From assembly GCF_900106995.1 (NCBI RefSeq), contig NZ_FNOK01000075.1:1-41011 (forward strand): DNA of 41,011 nt. The letters run 5' to 3'. The stretch comes from Saccharopolyspora shandongensis. GTDB taxonomy: Bacteria; Actinomycetota; Actinomycetes; Mycobacteriales; Pseudonocardiaceae. Every line of letters starts with the position of its first letter. The stretch's first letter is position 1. A program made the translations under genes and the position numbers. Positions 1 to 6,602 of the stretch are shown in pieces. The notes below the pieces were generated by a model. That model was not told the DNA's origin, ran no database searches, and saw only the letters and a list, made by a program, of their open reading frames with translations.

Positions 1-465
1 GCCTACCTGGTGGCCATGAACGGCGACCCGAATAAGCCCCAAGTTGCAGCGGCGCAGTCCTACTTCGCCGAGCGCACCCGTCAGGCCGAGACGACCGAGA
101 CCAGCTTGGCCAGTTTGCCCGAGTGGGTGCAGCAGCAGATGGCCACGCTCGTGCAGGTCGGCAGGCTCGAAGTCGAGCAGCAGCGCCAGGCCGGGCAGTT
201 GCGTGAGGTGTCAGCACGTGTCGAGGCGCTGGAAGGAGCCCACGACTGGTTTTCCGCGCTCGGCTACGCCAAGCTCCACGACCTGCCGACCGCGCAGGGC
301 TACTTACGGCGGGTAGGAATCGCCGCGGGGCGCGTCCTCCGCGAAACCGGTAGCGCACCGGGCAAGACGCAGCACCCCGCATACGGAACGGTGAACACCT
401 ACCCCGCGTGGGCGCTGGAACGCGCATTCGCAGGTATCGCCGTCGCGGCAGGACGCACTGCCTGA
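1..465 (+). CDS. Phage-type antirepressor (BRO/DinD-like), C-terminal part
   Basis: The frame is open from base 1, so the gene starts upstream of the window. The first visible residues, AYLVAMNGDPNKPQVAAAQS, match the well-known stretch of BRO-N/DinD-type proteins in which a 'cYLiamNGDPrKpeva.AQ.YFA' block ends the N-terminal domain. A glutamine-rich helical stretch follows, then a C-terminal domain around GYLRRVGIAAGRVLRETG and NTYPAWALERAF that resembles the KilA-C/antirepressor C-terminal DNA-binding region. Such proteins control phage or mobile-element gene expression. A strong hairpin terminator lies 26 bases after the stop. The family call is good; the exact role is inferred, and the N-terminal part cannot be seen. 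Confidence 0.7.
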   Translation, partial: AYLVAMNGDPNKPQVAAAQSYFAERTRQAETTETSLASLPEWVQQQMATLVQVGRLEVEQQRQAGQLREVSARVEALEGAHDWFSALGYAKLHDLPTAQGYLRRVGIAAGRVLRETGSAPGKTQHPAYGTVNTYPAWALERAFAGIAVAAGRTA

Positions 466-490
466 TCAGCGGCAACTATCAGCAACCCAA

Positions 491-521
491 ACGGGCACCG
501 CAAACCGCGGTGCCCGTTTTC
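491..521 (+). terminator. Rho-independent terminator after the antirepressor
   Basis: An 11-bp perfect stem (ACGGGCACCGC / GCGGTGCCCGT) with a 5-nt loop is followed by TTTCT. It sits between the antirepressor stop (465) and the SD of the next gene (531), so the following gene probably needs read-through or its own promoter. Confidence 0.8.
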
Positions 522-541
522 TATTGCACCAGGAGGAAACC

Positions 542-841
542 GTGTCCGACCAGTTCACCGCGTGGCTGCGCACGATCGTTCCAGCCGCCTGGTCCGCGGT
601 CATCGCCGCGCTGGTGACCGCCGGCGCCCCCGCATGGCTCGTCGACGGGCTCGGCGACGCCGGGCCCACGCTCGTCGTGCCGGTCGTGCTCGCCGCCGTC
701 TACGCCCTGCTGCGCTGGGCCGAACCGCGGCTACCCGTGCCGATCTCTCGGGTACTGCTCGGCTCGGCCCGGCCCCCGATCTACGCCTCTCCGGACTCGG
801 CGGATGAATCCGACGCCGGTCGGCACCGTTCCGGCGCCTGA
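542..841 (+). CDS. Holin-like small membrane protein
   Basis: This 99-residue protein starts at a GTG preceded by AGGAGGA with 4-5 nt spacing; a TTG at 524 in the same frame lies upstream of that SD and is rejected. Residues about 12-35 (VPAAWSAVIAALVTAGAPAW) and 43-60 (PTLVVPVVLAAVYALLRW) are two hydrophobic segments, followed by a short polar tail. Size, topology and position behind an antirepressor fit an actinophage holin, a protein that forms membrane pores for lysis, but no lysin is seen beside it. The 3' end overlaps the convergent gene by 61 bases. Holin function is inference. Confidence 0.55.
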   Translation: MSDQFTAWLRTIVPAAWSAVIAALVTAGAPAWLVDGLGDAGPTLVVPVVLAAVYALLRWAEPRLPVPISRVLLGSARPPIYASPDSADESDAGRHRSGA

Positions 842-1221
842 CTGTCAAGCATCGGAAAGTCCCGCCACACCAGGGCTGGAGCAAAGATGGGTACCGCAAT
901 GGCTACGAAGCCGAGAAGCCGATGAAACGTGCTCGCCTCGGGCGATGCAATCGCGAGAACCGAATCCCCGGCAAGCACTGCTAGCAGCCCATTGGCCAGC
1001 AGCAGGCCGAAGTGCATAACCAGCGGTCGCGGTGGTCGTGTGACGCTCCATATGGCGCTCATGAACAAGGTGATGAGGGACAGCAGGATAGCAATCGCGA
1101 GCATGCCCGGATTCCCTGCGAACACGAGGAGACATCCGTAGAGCAGCATGGCGACCGTCATGATCCAGGCTAGGGCGACCAGGAAAACGTCACCCCACGA
1201 TCGCTTTCTGTATCTGTTCAT
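781..1221 (-). CDS. Hypothetical four-helix membrane protein
   Basis: This 146-residue protein has its likely start at MNRYRKRSWGDVF; the reading frame extends 19 residues further upstream but that part looks non-native. About four hydrophobic segments are visible (DVFLVALAWIMTVAMLLYGC, MLAIAILLSLITLFMSAIW, a third around HFGLLLANGLLAVLAG and a fourth around LLGFVAIAVPIFAPALVW), with a basic N-terminus and a polar C-terminal tail. I do not recognise the family. It is convergent with the holin-like gene, overlapping its last 61 bases. Downstream of its start lies the left end of the IS30 element, only about 45 bases away. Confidence 0.5.
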   Translation of the reverse strand: MNRYRKRSWGDVFLVALAWIMTVAMLLYGCLLVFAGNPGMLAIAILLSLITLFMSAIWSVTRPPRPLVMHFGLLLANGLLAVLAGDSVLAIASPEASTFHRLLGFVAIAVPIFAPALVWRDFPMLDSQAPERCRPASDSSAESGEA

Positions 1222-1265
1222 GCGCAAAGAGTAGTAAAGCCCGGTTCTGCTGAGCTCTAGGGCAC

Positions 1266-1313
1266 CGCGCCCCCGCACCCTTCACGGCGGGTTCTAGCGA
1301 TCCTCGCAACACC
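1266..1313 (+). repeat. IS30 left terminal inverted repeat
   Basis: Pairs with 2730-2776 on the opposite strand: a 15/15 outer block CGCGCCCCCGCACCC, then a poorly matched stretch of about five bases, then GGCGG.TTCT.G.G.TCCT.GCAACACC. Confidence 0.65.
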
Positions 1314-1339
1314 CTGGATTTCAGGGAGTTGCGAGGATC
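1299..1339 (+). repeat. Near-perfect palindrome at IS30 left end
   Basis: GATCCTCGCAAC (1299-1310) is exactly complementary to GTTGCGAGGATC (1328-1339), and the CCCT.../...AGGG bases inside continue the stem. It is formed by the inner half of the left end plus a mirror copy immediately before the transposase GTG at 1340. It can fold over the start region, so it may limit transposase expression or read-through from outside. Confidence 0.65.
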
Positions 1340-2722
1340 GTGGTTTCTGGGGAGTTAAGGGCTCGGTTCTTCGAGGCGCTCGACCGGGAGTCGGGCAGCA
1401 TTCTGGCCGCTGCCCGTGTGGTGGGAGTGAACCGGAACACGGCCTACGGGTGGGCGCGCAAGGCCGGCATCCGAGGGCAGGGAAAGGCGGGTCCTGCCAG
1501 GCACCCGGGGCGTCCGGCCTACGAGCGCCTTCGTGCATCGGGTGTGTCGCGGCGTGCTGCTGCCGCGCAGGTGGGTGTTCACGTGCGCACCGCGCAGGAC
1601 TGGGATCGCGGCTGGCGTAAGCAAGGGCACGTGCGGATCCATGACGATGGCCGCAAGATCGACTACGAAGCCGGTGTGACCACGATCGTCGCCGCCTCGT
1701 CAGCACCGTCCCTCGCAGCGGTTGAGGCTGACCTGCACCCCCGGTTTCTCACGGTGACGGAGCGGGAGACGATCGCTGATCTACTTCGTCAGGACGCCTC
1801 GCTGCGGGCGATCGGGCGGGCACTGGGCCGGTCGGCGTCCACGATCAAGCGCGAGATCGATGGCCGTTCGGCCGACGGGGTCTATCGGCCGCACGCGGCG
1901 CAGCGGGCATGGGCGGGCAGTCGCGCCCGGCCGAAGACGGCCAAGCTCGCTCAGGACGGGCCCTTACGCGACTACGTCGCTACCAAGCTGCGGCAACGGT
2001 GGTCGCCGGAGCAGATCTGTCACGCTCTGGTGGAGGAGTTCCCCGGCGACAAGAGCATGCGGGTGAGTACAGAGACGATCTACCAGGCGATCTACGTTCA
2101 GGCCCGCGGCGGGCTACGACGCGAGGTCGCGGACGCGCTGCGCACTGGACGCACCCGCCGCAAGCCACACCGGCAGCCCGATCAACGCACGCCTCGCTTC
2201 GTCGACGAGATGGTGATGATCTCCGACCGGCCCCCCGAGGTCGAGGACCGGGCCGTGCCAGGGCACTGGGAGGGCGACCTGATCGTGGGCACCGGGTCGC
2301 AGTCGGCGATCGTGACCCTGGTCGAACGCACCACCCGGTATGTGATGCTCGGGCACCTGCCCGGCGGGCACACCGCCGAGGAGGTCCGCGACGTCCTGGT
2401 ACCCCTGATCGCGACCCTGCCCGAGCACCTGCGCGGCTCGCTGACCTGGGACCAAGGCTGCGAAATGGCCGCCCACAAGCAGTTCACCGTGGCGACCGGG
2501 GTGCCGGTCTACTTCTGCGACCCGCACTCTCCCTGGCAGCGTGGCAGCAACGAAAACACCAACGGCCTGCTGCGCCAATACTTTCCCAAGGGCACCGACC
2601 TGTCCATCCACTCTGCGGCGGACCTTGAGCACGTCGCCCAGCAACTCAACGGCCGACCACGCAAAACGCTCGGCTGGAGAACCCCAGCCGAGCGTCTGCG
2701 TGATCTACTGACAACCACATAG
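1340..2722 (+). CDS. IS30-family DDE transposase
   Basis: The protein is 460 residues, somewhat longer than usual because of an N-terminal helix-turn-helix extension. Residues 15-30 (SGSILAAARVVGVNRNTAYG) and 60-80 are two HTH-like segments; around residue 150 comes the conserved IS30 HTH (LRAIGRALGRSASTIKREI). The catalytic core shows GHWEGDLIVG (first Asp), LTWDQGCEMA (second Asp) and NENTNGLLRQYFPKGTDL (Glu), the IS30 hallmark. It ends with the typical LNGRPRKTLGWRTPAERL. The GTG at 1340 abuts the left-end palindrome and has no obvious SD. The frame is intact, so the element may be active. Confidence 0.9.
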   Translation: MVSGELRARFFEALDRESGSILAAARVVGVNRNTAYGWARKAGIRGQGKAGPARHPGRPAYERLRASGVSRRAAAAQVGVHVRTAQDWDRGWRKQGHVRIHDDGRKIDYEAGVTTIVAASSAPSLAAVEADLHPRFLTVTERETIADLLRQDASLRAIGRALGRSASTIKREIDGRSADGVYRPHAAQRAWAGSRARPKTAKLAQDGPLRDYVATKLRQRWSPEQICHALVEEFPGDKSMRVSTETIYQAIYVQARGGLRREVADALRTGRTRRKPHRQPDQRTPRFVDEMVMISDRPPEVEDRAVPGHWEGDLIVGTGSQSAIVTLVERTTRYVMLGHLPGGHTAEEVRDVLVPLIATLPEHLRGSLTWDQGCEMAAHKQFTVATGVPVYFCDPHSPWQRGSNENTNGLLRQYFPKGTDLSIHSAADLEHVAQQLNGRPRKTLGWRTPAERLRDLLTTT

Positions 2723-2729
2723 GTCATCA

Positions 2730-2776
2730 GGTGTTGCAAGGACCCCAAGAATCCGCCCACCGGGTGCGGGGGCGCG
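2730..2776 (-). repeat. IS30 right terminal inverted repeat
   Basis: Complement of the left end, see 1266-1313. The inner border starts seven bases after the transposase stop. Confidence 0.65.
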
Positions 2777-2795
2777 TTCGTCGCTTCGGGCGCGG

Positions 2796-3956
2796 TTATG
2801 CGGTCAGGCTCCATTGGTGCTCGCTGGTCGGCTGGTCGATCCACACCACCTGATCATCTGGGGTGACGGTCAGGCCGATGCGAGTCCAACCCGGCTCGCC
2901 CGCTTCCCGCCACTGTCGTTGTGCTCTCTCGACGGCCGCCCATAGCGGTGTCGGCCCGGTCTCGGTCACCGACCATGTCCCGTTAGGTGTCGGTTCCAGC
3001 ATCACGAACGCGTGTGACCCGTCCGGCGCAGTGATTGTCCCGGCCGTGGGCTGCCGGGTGTCCGGGTCGAACCGCATCCCGTACCGAACACCCGGTGGAA
3101 GCCCCATCAGGTGCGCAAGGAACCACACCACTCGGTTGTCCTGCCATGGATTTGGGGGCGTGCTCGTGGTCCTGGTGCGCGCACCCGCATCGGCCGGCGC
3201 ATGCAGCATCCGTGGGCGTTCGTTGTGGTGGCGGATCAGCATGAACGCCGCCCACCGATCCGTGAACCGTCCTTCGAGCTGGTCGCCGTCCCGACGTAGC
3301 AACGCCAGATTTCCCGCTCCAACGCCGAGTTGGATATCGGCGAGGAGTAGCCCGCCGTCCTCCAGCTGTTCGCACCATGCCCGCGGCATCGTCGGCACCG
3401 AGCACGTCGCGATGATCCGATCGAACGGTGCGTGCTCCTGCAAGCCCTCGGCGCCGTCGCGCGTGACGAGTGTCGGATGCAGCCCGATCGATGCCAGCCG
3501 ATCCCGCGCCGGGTCGACCAGCTCGGCGTCAAGGTCGACGGAGAACACCTGCTCATCGCCGAGCCGGTGCGACAACAACCCGGCGTTGTAGCCGGTCCCG
3601 GTGCCGATCTCCAGCACCTTGTGCCCGTTGTGCACGTCGAGCGCTTCCAGCATCCGCACCATGAGATCGGGTTTCGTGCTGCTGGAAATGCCCTCGCTGT
3701 GCGTGCCCCGGTCCGCCAGCGCGGTAACGAGCGTTGTCGGCGAGTACACCCTGTTGAGCCCGCTCGGAGACGTCACGTCGACCGGTCGCCATTCGGCGTT
3801 GGTGTCCTGCTCGTAGACCTCCGGCACGAACACGTGCCGCGGAGTCGCGGCCACCGCAGCTTTCCATGCCGGGTCGGTGAGGTCGCCGCGTGATTCGAGC
3901 TCGTCGGCGAGCGCCTGCGCGCGGGGTTTCCACGCTGTATCGAGCTGGGCGGTCAT
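2796..3956 (-). CDS. tgmC: Graspetide methyltransferase (PIMT-like, aspartimide-forming type)
   Basis: This 386-residue protein starts at the ATG inside the ATGA overlap with the ATP-grasp gene. Residues 10-60 (DPAWKAAVAATPRHVFVPEVY) and the SSSTKP loop (91-96) follow protein-L-isoaspartyl methyltransferase, and VLEIGTGTGYN (114-124) with SVDLD (139-143) is the SAM-binding site. The last ~150 residues are an extra C-terminal domain absent from housekeeping PIMT. This is the architecture of 'ATP-grasp peptide maturase system methyltransferases'. Characterised members methylate an Asp of the cross-linked core, which then closes to an aspartimide. It is the last gene of the operon; a 73-bp copy of its 3' end lies at 8413-8485. 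Confidence 0.9.
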   Translation of the reverse strand: MTAQLDTAWKPRAQALADELESRGDLTDPAWKAAVAATPRHVFVPEVYEQDTNAEWRPVDVTSPSGLNRVYSPTTLVTALADRGTHSEGISSSTKPDLMVRMLEALDVHNGHKVLEIGTGTGYNAGLLSHRLGDEQVFSVDLDAELVDPARDRLASIGLHPTLVTRDGAEGLQEHAPFDRIIATCSVPTMPRAWCEQLEDGGLLLADIQLGVGAGNLALLRRDGDQLEGRFTDRWAAFMLIRHHNERPRMLHAPADAGARTRTTSTPPNPWQDNRVVWFLAHLMGLPPGVRYGMRFDPDTRQPTAGTITAPDGSHAFVMLEPTPNGTWSVTETGPTPLWAAVERAQRQWREAGEPGWTRIGLTVTPDDQVVWIDQPTSEHQWSLTA

Positions 3957-4906
3957 GGTTGCCCCTTCGTCAGTAGATCGGCGAGAACACCGGTCAGCGG
4001 CACGCTGGTGTGCGACTCGATCCACCCATACTGCCCACCAGGGTTGATCTCCAGAAAGACCCACTCACCCGCCGGGGTTACCACGAAGTCGAGCGCCCCG
4101 TAAACGAGCCCGAAGGCCAGCATGAGCGCGTGAATCCCCTTGGTCACCTCGGTAGGCGGGTCGATCAGGTTGTAGGACAGGGCGTCGTAGTCGGATCGCC
4201 AGTCGACGTAGGACGTCGCGTTGCCCGCGTGGATCGCCGCTGCCGTCAGGTGATCACCCATGACGATGACGCGCACCTCGAACGACTTCGGCACCCACCG
4301 CTGCACCATATGCGTCGTGACCTCGACACCGCGCAGGTCGCCGAGGTCATCCTCTCCGAGGACACGAGTCCAGGACAGTTTGCGAGTGCCCTCTTCCGAG
4401 ATCGTGTTCGACCCCAACAACTTCGTGATCGTGCGGCCCCCAGCTGCGAACCTGCGCACCGAGTCGGCCTCGTTCGTGATGAACGTGTCCGGCACCGCCA
4501 ACCCACACTCGTGCGCCCGGACGAGCTGCACCGGCTTGTACGCCGCATCGGCCATCCGCGCCGGGTGATTCACCCAGAACGCAGGCAAACTCGACAGCAC
4601 CCCGCCGAGACCGTACTTCGCTTCGAGGAACGCATGATGCCGTTCCGGCGCCGACAGCTCGTCGGGCATCTGGTACGCCTCAGGACTGCGGTACCACACC
4701 GCGTGCACATCTTCCAGCTCCACGCAGTGCGCGGGTGTGCGCAGGTACCCGGACCAACGGCCCCCGCGCAGCCCAGCGGAAACACTGAGCTGCGCAGGGA
4801 ACCACGCGGTATTCACTCGACACACCGCCGTATCGCGCTCCCGCAATGCGGTGACCATCGCGTCGGCCGACGGGTCGAGATCACTCGCGAGGATCAGAAC
4901 CGTCAT
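3953..4906 (-). CDS. tgmB: Graspetide ATP-grasp ligase (omega-ester/amide cross-linker)
   Basis: The protein is 317 residues, the normal size of the SAV_5884-type ATP-grasp ribosomal peptide maturases. Visible blocks: WYRSP (71-75), FWVNHP (110-115), an ATP-grasp lid region around ITKLLGSN (160-167), RWVPKSFEVRVIVMGD (203-218), DWRSDY (235-240), YGALDFVV (269-276) and the metal-binding FLEINPGGQYGWIE (284-297). It uses ATP to activate Asp/Glu side chains of the precursor and joins them to Thr/Ser or Lys side chains. Its ATG overlaps the stop of precursor 1 (ATGA) and its stop overlaps the methyltransferase start, so all three are translationally coupled. Confidence 0.92.
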   Translation of the reverse strand: MTVLILASDLDPSADAMVTALRERDTAVCRVNTAWFPAQLSVSAGLRGGRWSGYLRTPAHCVELEDVHAVWYRSPEAYQMPDELSAPERHHAFLEAKYGLGGVLSSLPAFWVNHPARMADAAYKPVQLVRAHECGLAVPDTFITNEADSVRRFAAGGRTITKLLGSNTISEEGTRKLSWTRVLGEDDLGDLRGVEVTTHMVQRWVPKSFEVRVIVMGDHLTAAAIHAGNATSYVDWRSDYDALSYNLIDPPTEVTKGIHALMLAFGLVYGALDFVVTPAGEWVFLEINPGGQYGWIESHTSVPLTGVLADLLTKGQP

Positions 4907-5256
4907 ACAGGCTGCACCGGCTCATCGCCGACGAAGTCGTACGACCAGTCCTCGGACGCGCCCTCGTCGCCGTCGAGGTTCGAAACCGAGTTCGCCGACG
5001 GGTCGCAGCGCAACTCGTTCAGCCCGATTCCGTCGAGGTCGACGGCGACCTGCTTTTCGTGGTCATACCGCCACGCGGGCAGCGGCTCCACGGTCTTGTT
5101 CGACAGCGTCGACATTCCGCGCAGCCCCCACGCCCGAACGCCCTCGCCCGACGCCGGGTCGGCGTTGTTCGGCGTCCCCAGTGGACGCCCGAGCGGGAAT
5201 TGCGCGCTGTCCGGGGCGATCGGGTCGTGCGCGAAACGGGTCAGCGTTTCAGGCAT
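4903..5256 (-). CDS. tgmA: Graspetide precursor peptide 1
   Basis: This 117-residue peptide starts at an ATG preceded by GGAAGGAAGG. The leader shows the conserved family pattern FPLGRPLG (20-27), RAWGLRGM (41-48) and RYDHEKQVAVDLDG (63-76). The C-terminal ~30 residues are a probable core: Ser/Asn-rich SANSVSNL then DGDEGASEDWSYDFVGDE, with several acidic donors and Ser acceptors but no Thr. Asp-Gly inside DGDEG is a candidate aspartimide site for the methyltransferase. It overlaps the ligase start by 4 nt. Family membership is clear; which residues are linked cannot be told from sequence. Confidence 0.88.
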   Translation of the reverse strand: MPETLTRFAHDPIAPDSAQFPLGRPLGTPNNADPASGEGVRAWGLRGMSTLSNKTVEPLPAWRYDHEKQVAVDLDGIGLNELRCDPSANSVSNLDGDEGASEDWSYDFVGDEPVQPV

Positions 5257-5372
5257 AGCGCCTTCCTTCCTGTTCGAGTCCTACTACCTGTCGGCCACAC
5301 GGCATCGGCGGCCCGGTGGCCGGCCGAATCCCGTGCGACTCCCGATACGGAGAGATCCGCCGGACCGGGAAA

Positions 5373-5405
5373 GGTGGGGCCGAGCGCCGTTGATCGGCCC
5401 CCACC
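5373..5405 (-). terminator. Hairpin directly behind precursor 2
   Basis: On the minus strand GGTGGGGGCCGA and TCGGCCCCACC pair with one bulged G, 3 nt after the precursor 2 stop; TTT follows the stem. It would act as a partial terminator or an mRNA-stabilising 3' structure between the two precursor genes. Confidence 0.5.
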
Positions 5406-5408
5406 AGC

Positions 5409-5660
5409 TCATGACGTTGCGTCAGGCACGAAGTCCGGCAACGTGTCCTCGGTGCTGGGGTCGGGGACGCTGTAGCTGCGCGCGCTCATGGCCGGGCCGC
5501 GCAGCCGCTCGCCCTGTCCATCGACGGCGATCTGTTTTTCGTGGTCGTAGCGCCACTCGCCAATCTCGATGCCTACCCGGGGTGGGGTCTGCATTCCTTG
5601 CAGCCCCCACGGCCGAACGTGGCCTCGCGTGACCGGCGCGTCCGACAACGTGATCGACAC
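5409..5660 (-). CDS. tgmA: Graspetide precursor peptide 2, divergent core
   Basis: The peptide has 83 residues from a GTG preceded by GGAAAGGAAACCA; an upstream extension of the frame looks non-native. It keeps RPWGLQGM (16-23) and RYDHEKQIAVD (37-47), both shared with precursor 1, but lacks the FPLGRPLG block. The C-terminal core MSARSYSVPDPSTEDTLPDF with a VPDATS tail is different from that of precursor 1: it contains Thr and Ser acceptors and Asp/Glu donors spaced by prolines. It is first of the four graspetide genes and separated from precursor 1 by 152 bases including a hairpin. Only one ligase is present to process both. Confidence 0.82.
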   Translation of the reverse strand: MSITLSDAPVTRGHVRPWGLQGMQTPPRVGIEIGEWRYDHEKQIAVDGQGERLRGPAMSARSYSVPDPSTEDTLPDFVPDATS

Positions 5661-5852
5661 TGGTTTCCTTTCCGTTGTTTTCCTTTGATGGCTTGTCGTG
5701 AGGATGACCGGGCAGTGCCGGGGGCGTCGACGAGCGACGCACCGCCCGGCCATCCGGGTGCCCGGCCGCCCTGGGGGTCAGCAGTACGGGCACGTGATGA
5801 CGGCGAAAGCACCGGCCCAGGAGGGAAGGCGGCGCGATGCCTCCGCCGAGCT

Positions 5853-6194
5853 CTACAAGTTCTGAAGCCCGACAAGGAGGTGGCGCAAGGTCCACCGGTG
5901 GGTCGCCATGATGTCGGGATTATCGAATGGCACCCCGGCCGAGGCCCGCGACAGAAGCCGCGTTTCCACCACTGCGAGGTCGTCGGCCAGGTCGCCGCGT
6001 ATCACCACCGGTTCGCGGAGCCGGTGCCGGCCGCCGGGCTCGTCCTCGGCGTCGGCCTGGGCGAGCAGCTGCTCAACCGTCAGCGCACCCTCGCCACCAC
6101 CGGCGTGCTTGCCGAATTCGCTGAAGTAGCGCACGGCCAACAACCCGGCAAGTGCAACGGCAACCGCGACGGCTGCAATCAGCACGGTGATCAT
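5853..6194 (-). CDS. Hypothetical one-TM protein of the graspetide operon
   Basis: This 113-residue protein starts at MITVLIAAVAVAVALAGLLA, an N-terminal membrane anchor with almost no n-region; the frame continues upstream of this ATG but is not convincing. The rest (LTVEQLLAQADAEDEP..., REPVVIRGDLADDLAVVE) is soluble, acidic and helical. I do not recognise the family. It is 55 bases behind the zinc-ribbon gene and 192 bases before precursor 2, all on one strand, so it is probably transcribed with the cluster. It could tether a cluster component or help export; this is inference. Confidence 0.5.
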   Translation of the reverse strand: MITVLIAAVAVAVALAGLLAVRYFSEFGKHAGGGEGALTVEQLLAQADAEDEPGGRHRLREPVVIRGDLADDLAVVETRLLSRASAGVPFDNPDIMATHRWTLRHLLVGLQNL

Positions 6195-6249
6195 CGGATC
6201 GCTACACGTTGGGTTGCAGATCCGGTTGTGCGGCGGGCGAGAATCACGG

Positions 6250-6543
6250 TCATGGCCGTACCTCGCCGCGAACCCGCAGGATCTCGGCCCGGCAATCGCC
6301 GCACTCCGCCATACTGATCCAGTCCAGCGGTGACGACTCATCCAGGTTGACCACCACGCCGCACACTGTTTTGCACTCGGCCTCTTGGCCGTCCCAGCGG
6401 CGACCCCAGAACGCATGACGGGTGCCCGCTCGCACCCCAGCCCCGTCGCCAGCCTCACCGGATGCCGGTACCTGGTCGGGTACCGGCATCCAGAACACCC
6501 GGTGGATGTGTGGGCTGGTGGGGCAGCTGTCGACCATGCTCAT
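6250..6543 (-). CDS. Small zinc-ribbon protein
   Basis: This 97-residue protein contains CKTVCG near the middle and WISMAECGDCRAEI at the end. The order 'aromatic/HAF... C-x-x-x-C-G ... W-I-x...C-x-x-C' is the same as in the 71-residue protein at 40431-40646 (HAFPI, FCG, WIREDTCMNCW), so both belong to one actinobacterial family often found beside XRE regulators. Here it is 59 bases downstream of the TPR/XRE gene. Zinc binding by the paired cysteines is likely; function is unknown. The start has no clear SD, and a second ATG lies two codons later. Confidence 0.6.
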   Translation of the reverse strand: MSMVDSCPTSPHIHRVFWMPVPDQVPASGEAGDGAGVRAGTRHAFWGRRWDGQEAECKTVCGVVVNLDESSPLDWISMAECGDCRAEILRVRGEVRP

Positions 6544-6602
6544 ACCTGGAACGTATGAGCGGTGATCTTCTGTCGGGTAGGACGCTTTGTCCTACTACCC
6601 GA

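Larger units (their letters stand above)
1266..2776 (+). mobile_element. IS30-family insertion sequence
   Basis: A single transposase gene is bounded by imperfect inverted ends. Outermost on both sides is the identical 15-mer CGCGCCCCCGCACCC (1266-1280, and its complement at 2762-2776), and matching continues inward to the shared GCAACACC. Sequence outside these limits diverges between the two sides, which is how I set the element length at about 1.5 kb. A clear target duplication is not visible; IS30 duplications are only 2-3 bp. The element sits between a hypothetical membrane gene and the end of the graspetide methyltransferase gene, 20 bases from the latter's stop. Confidence 0.7.
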
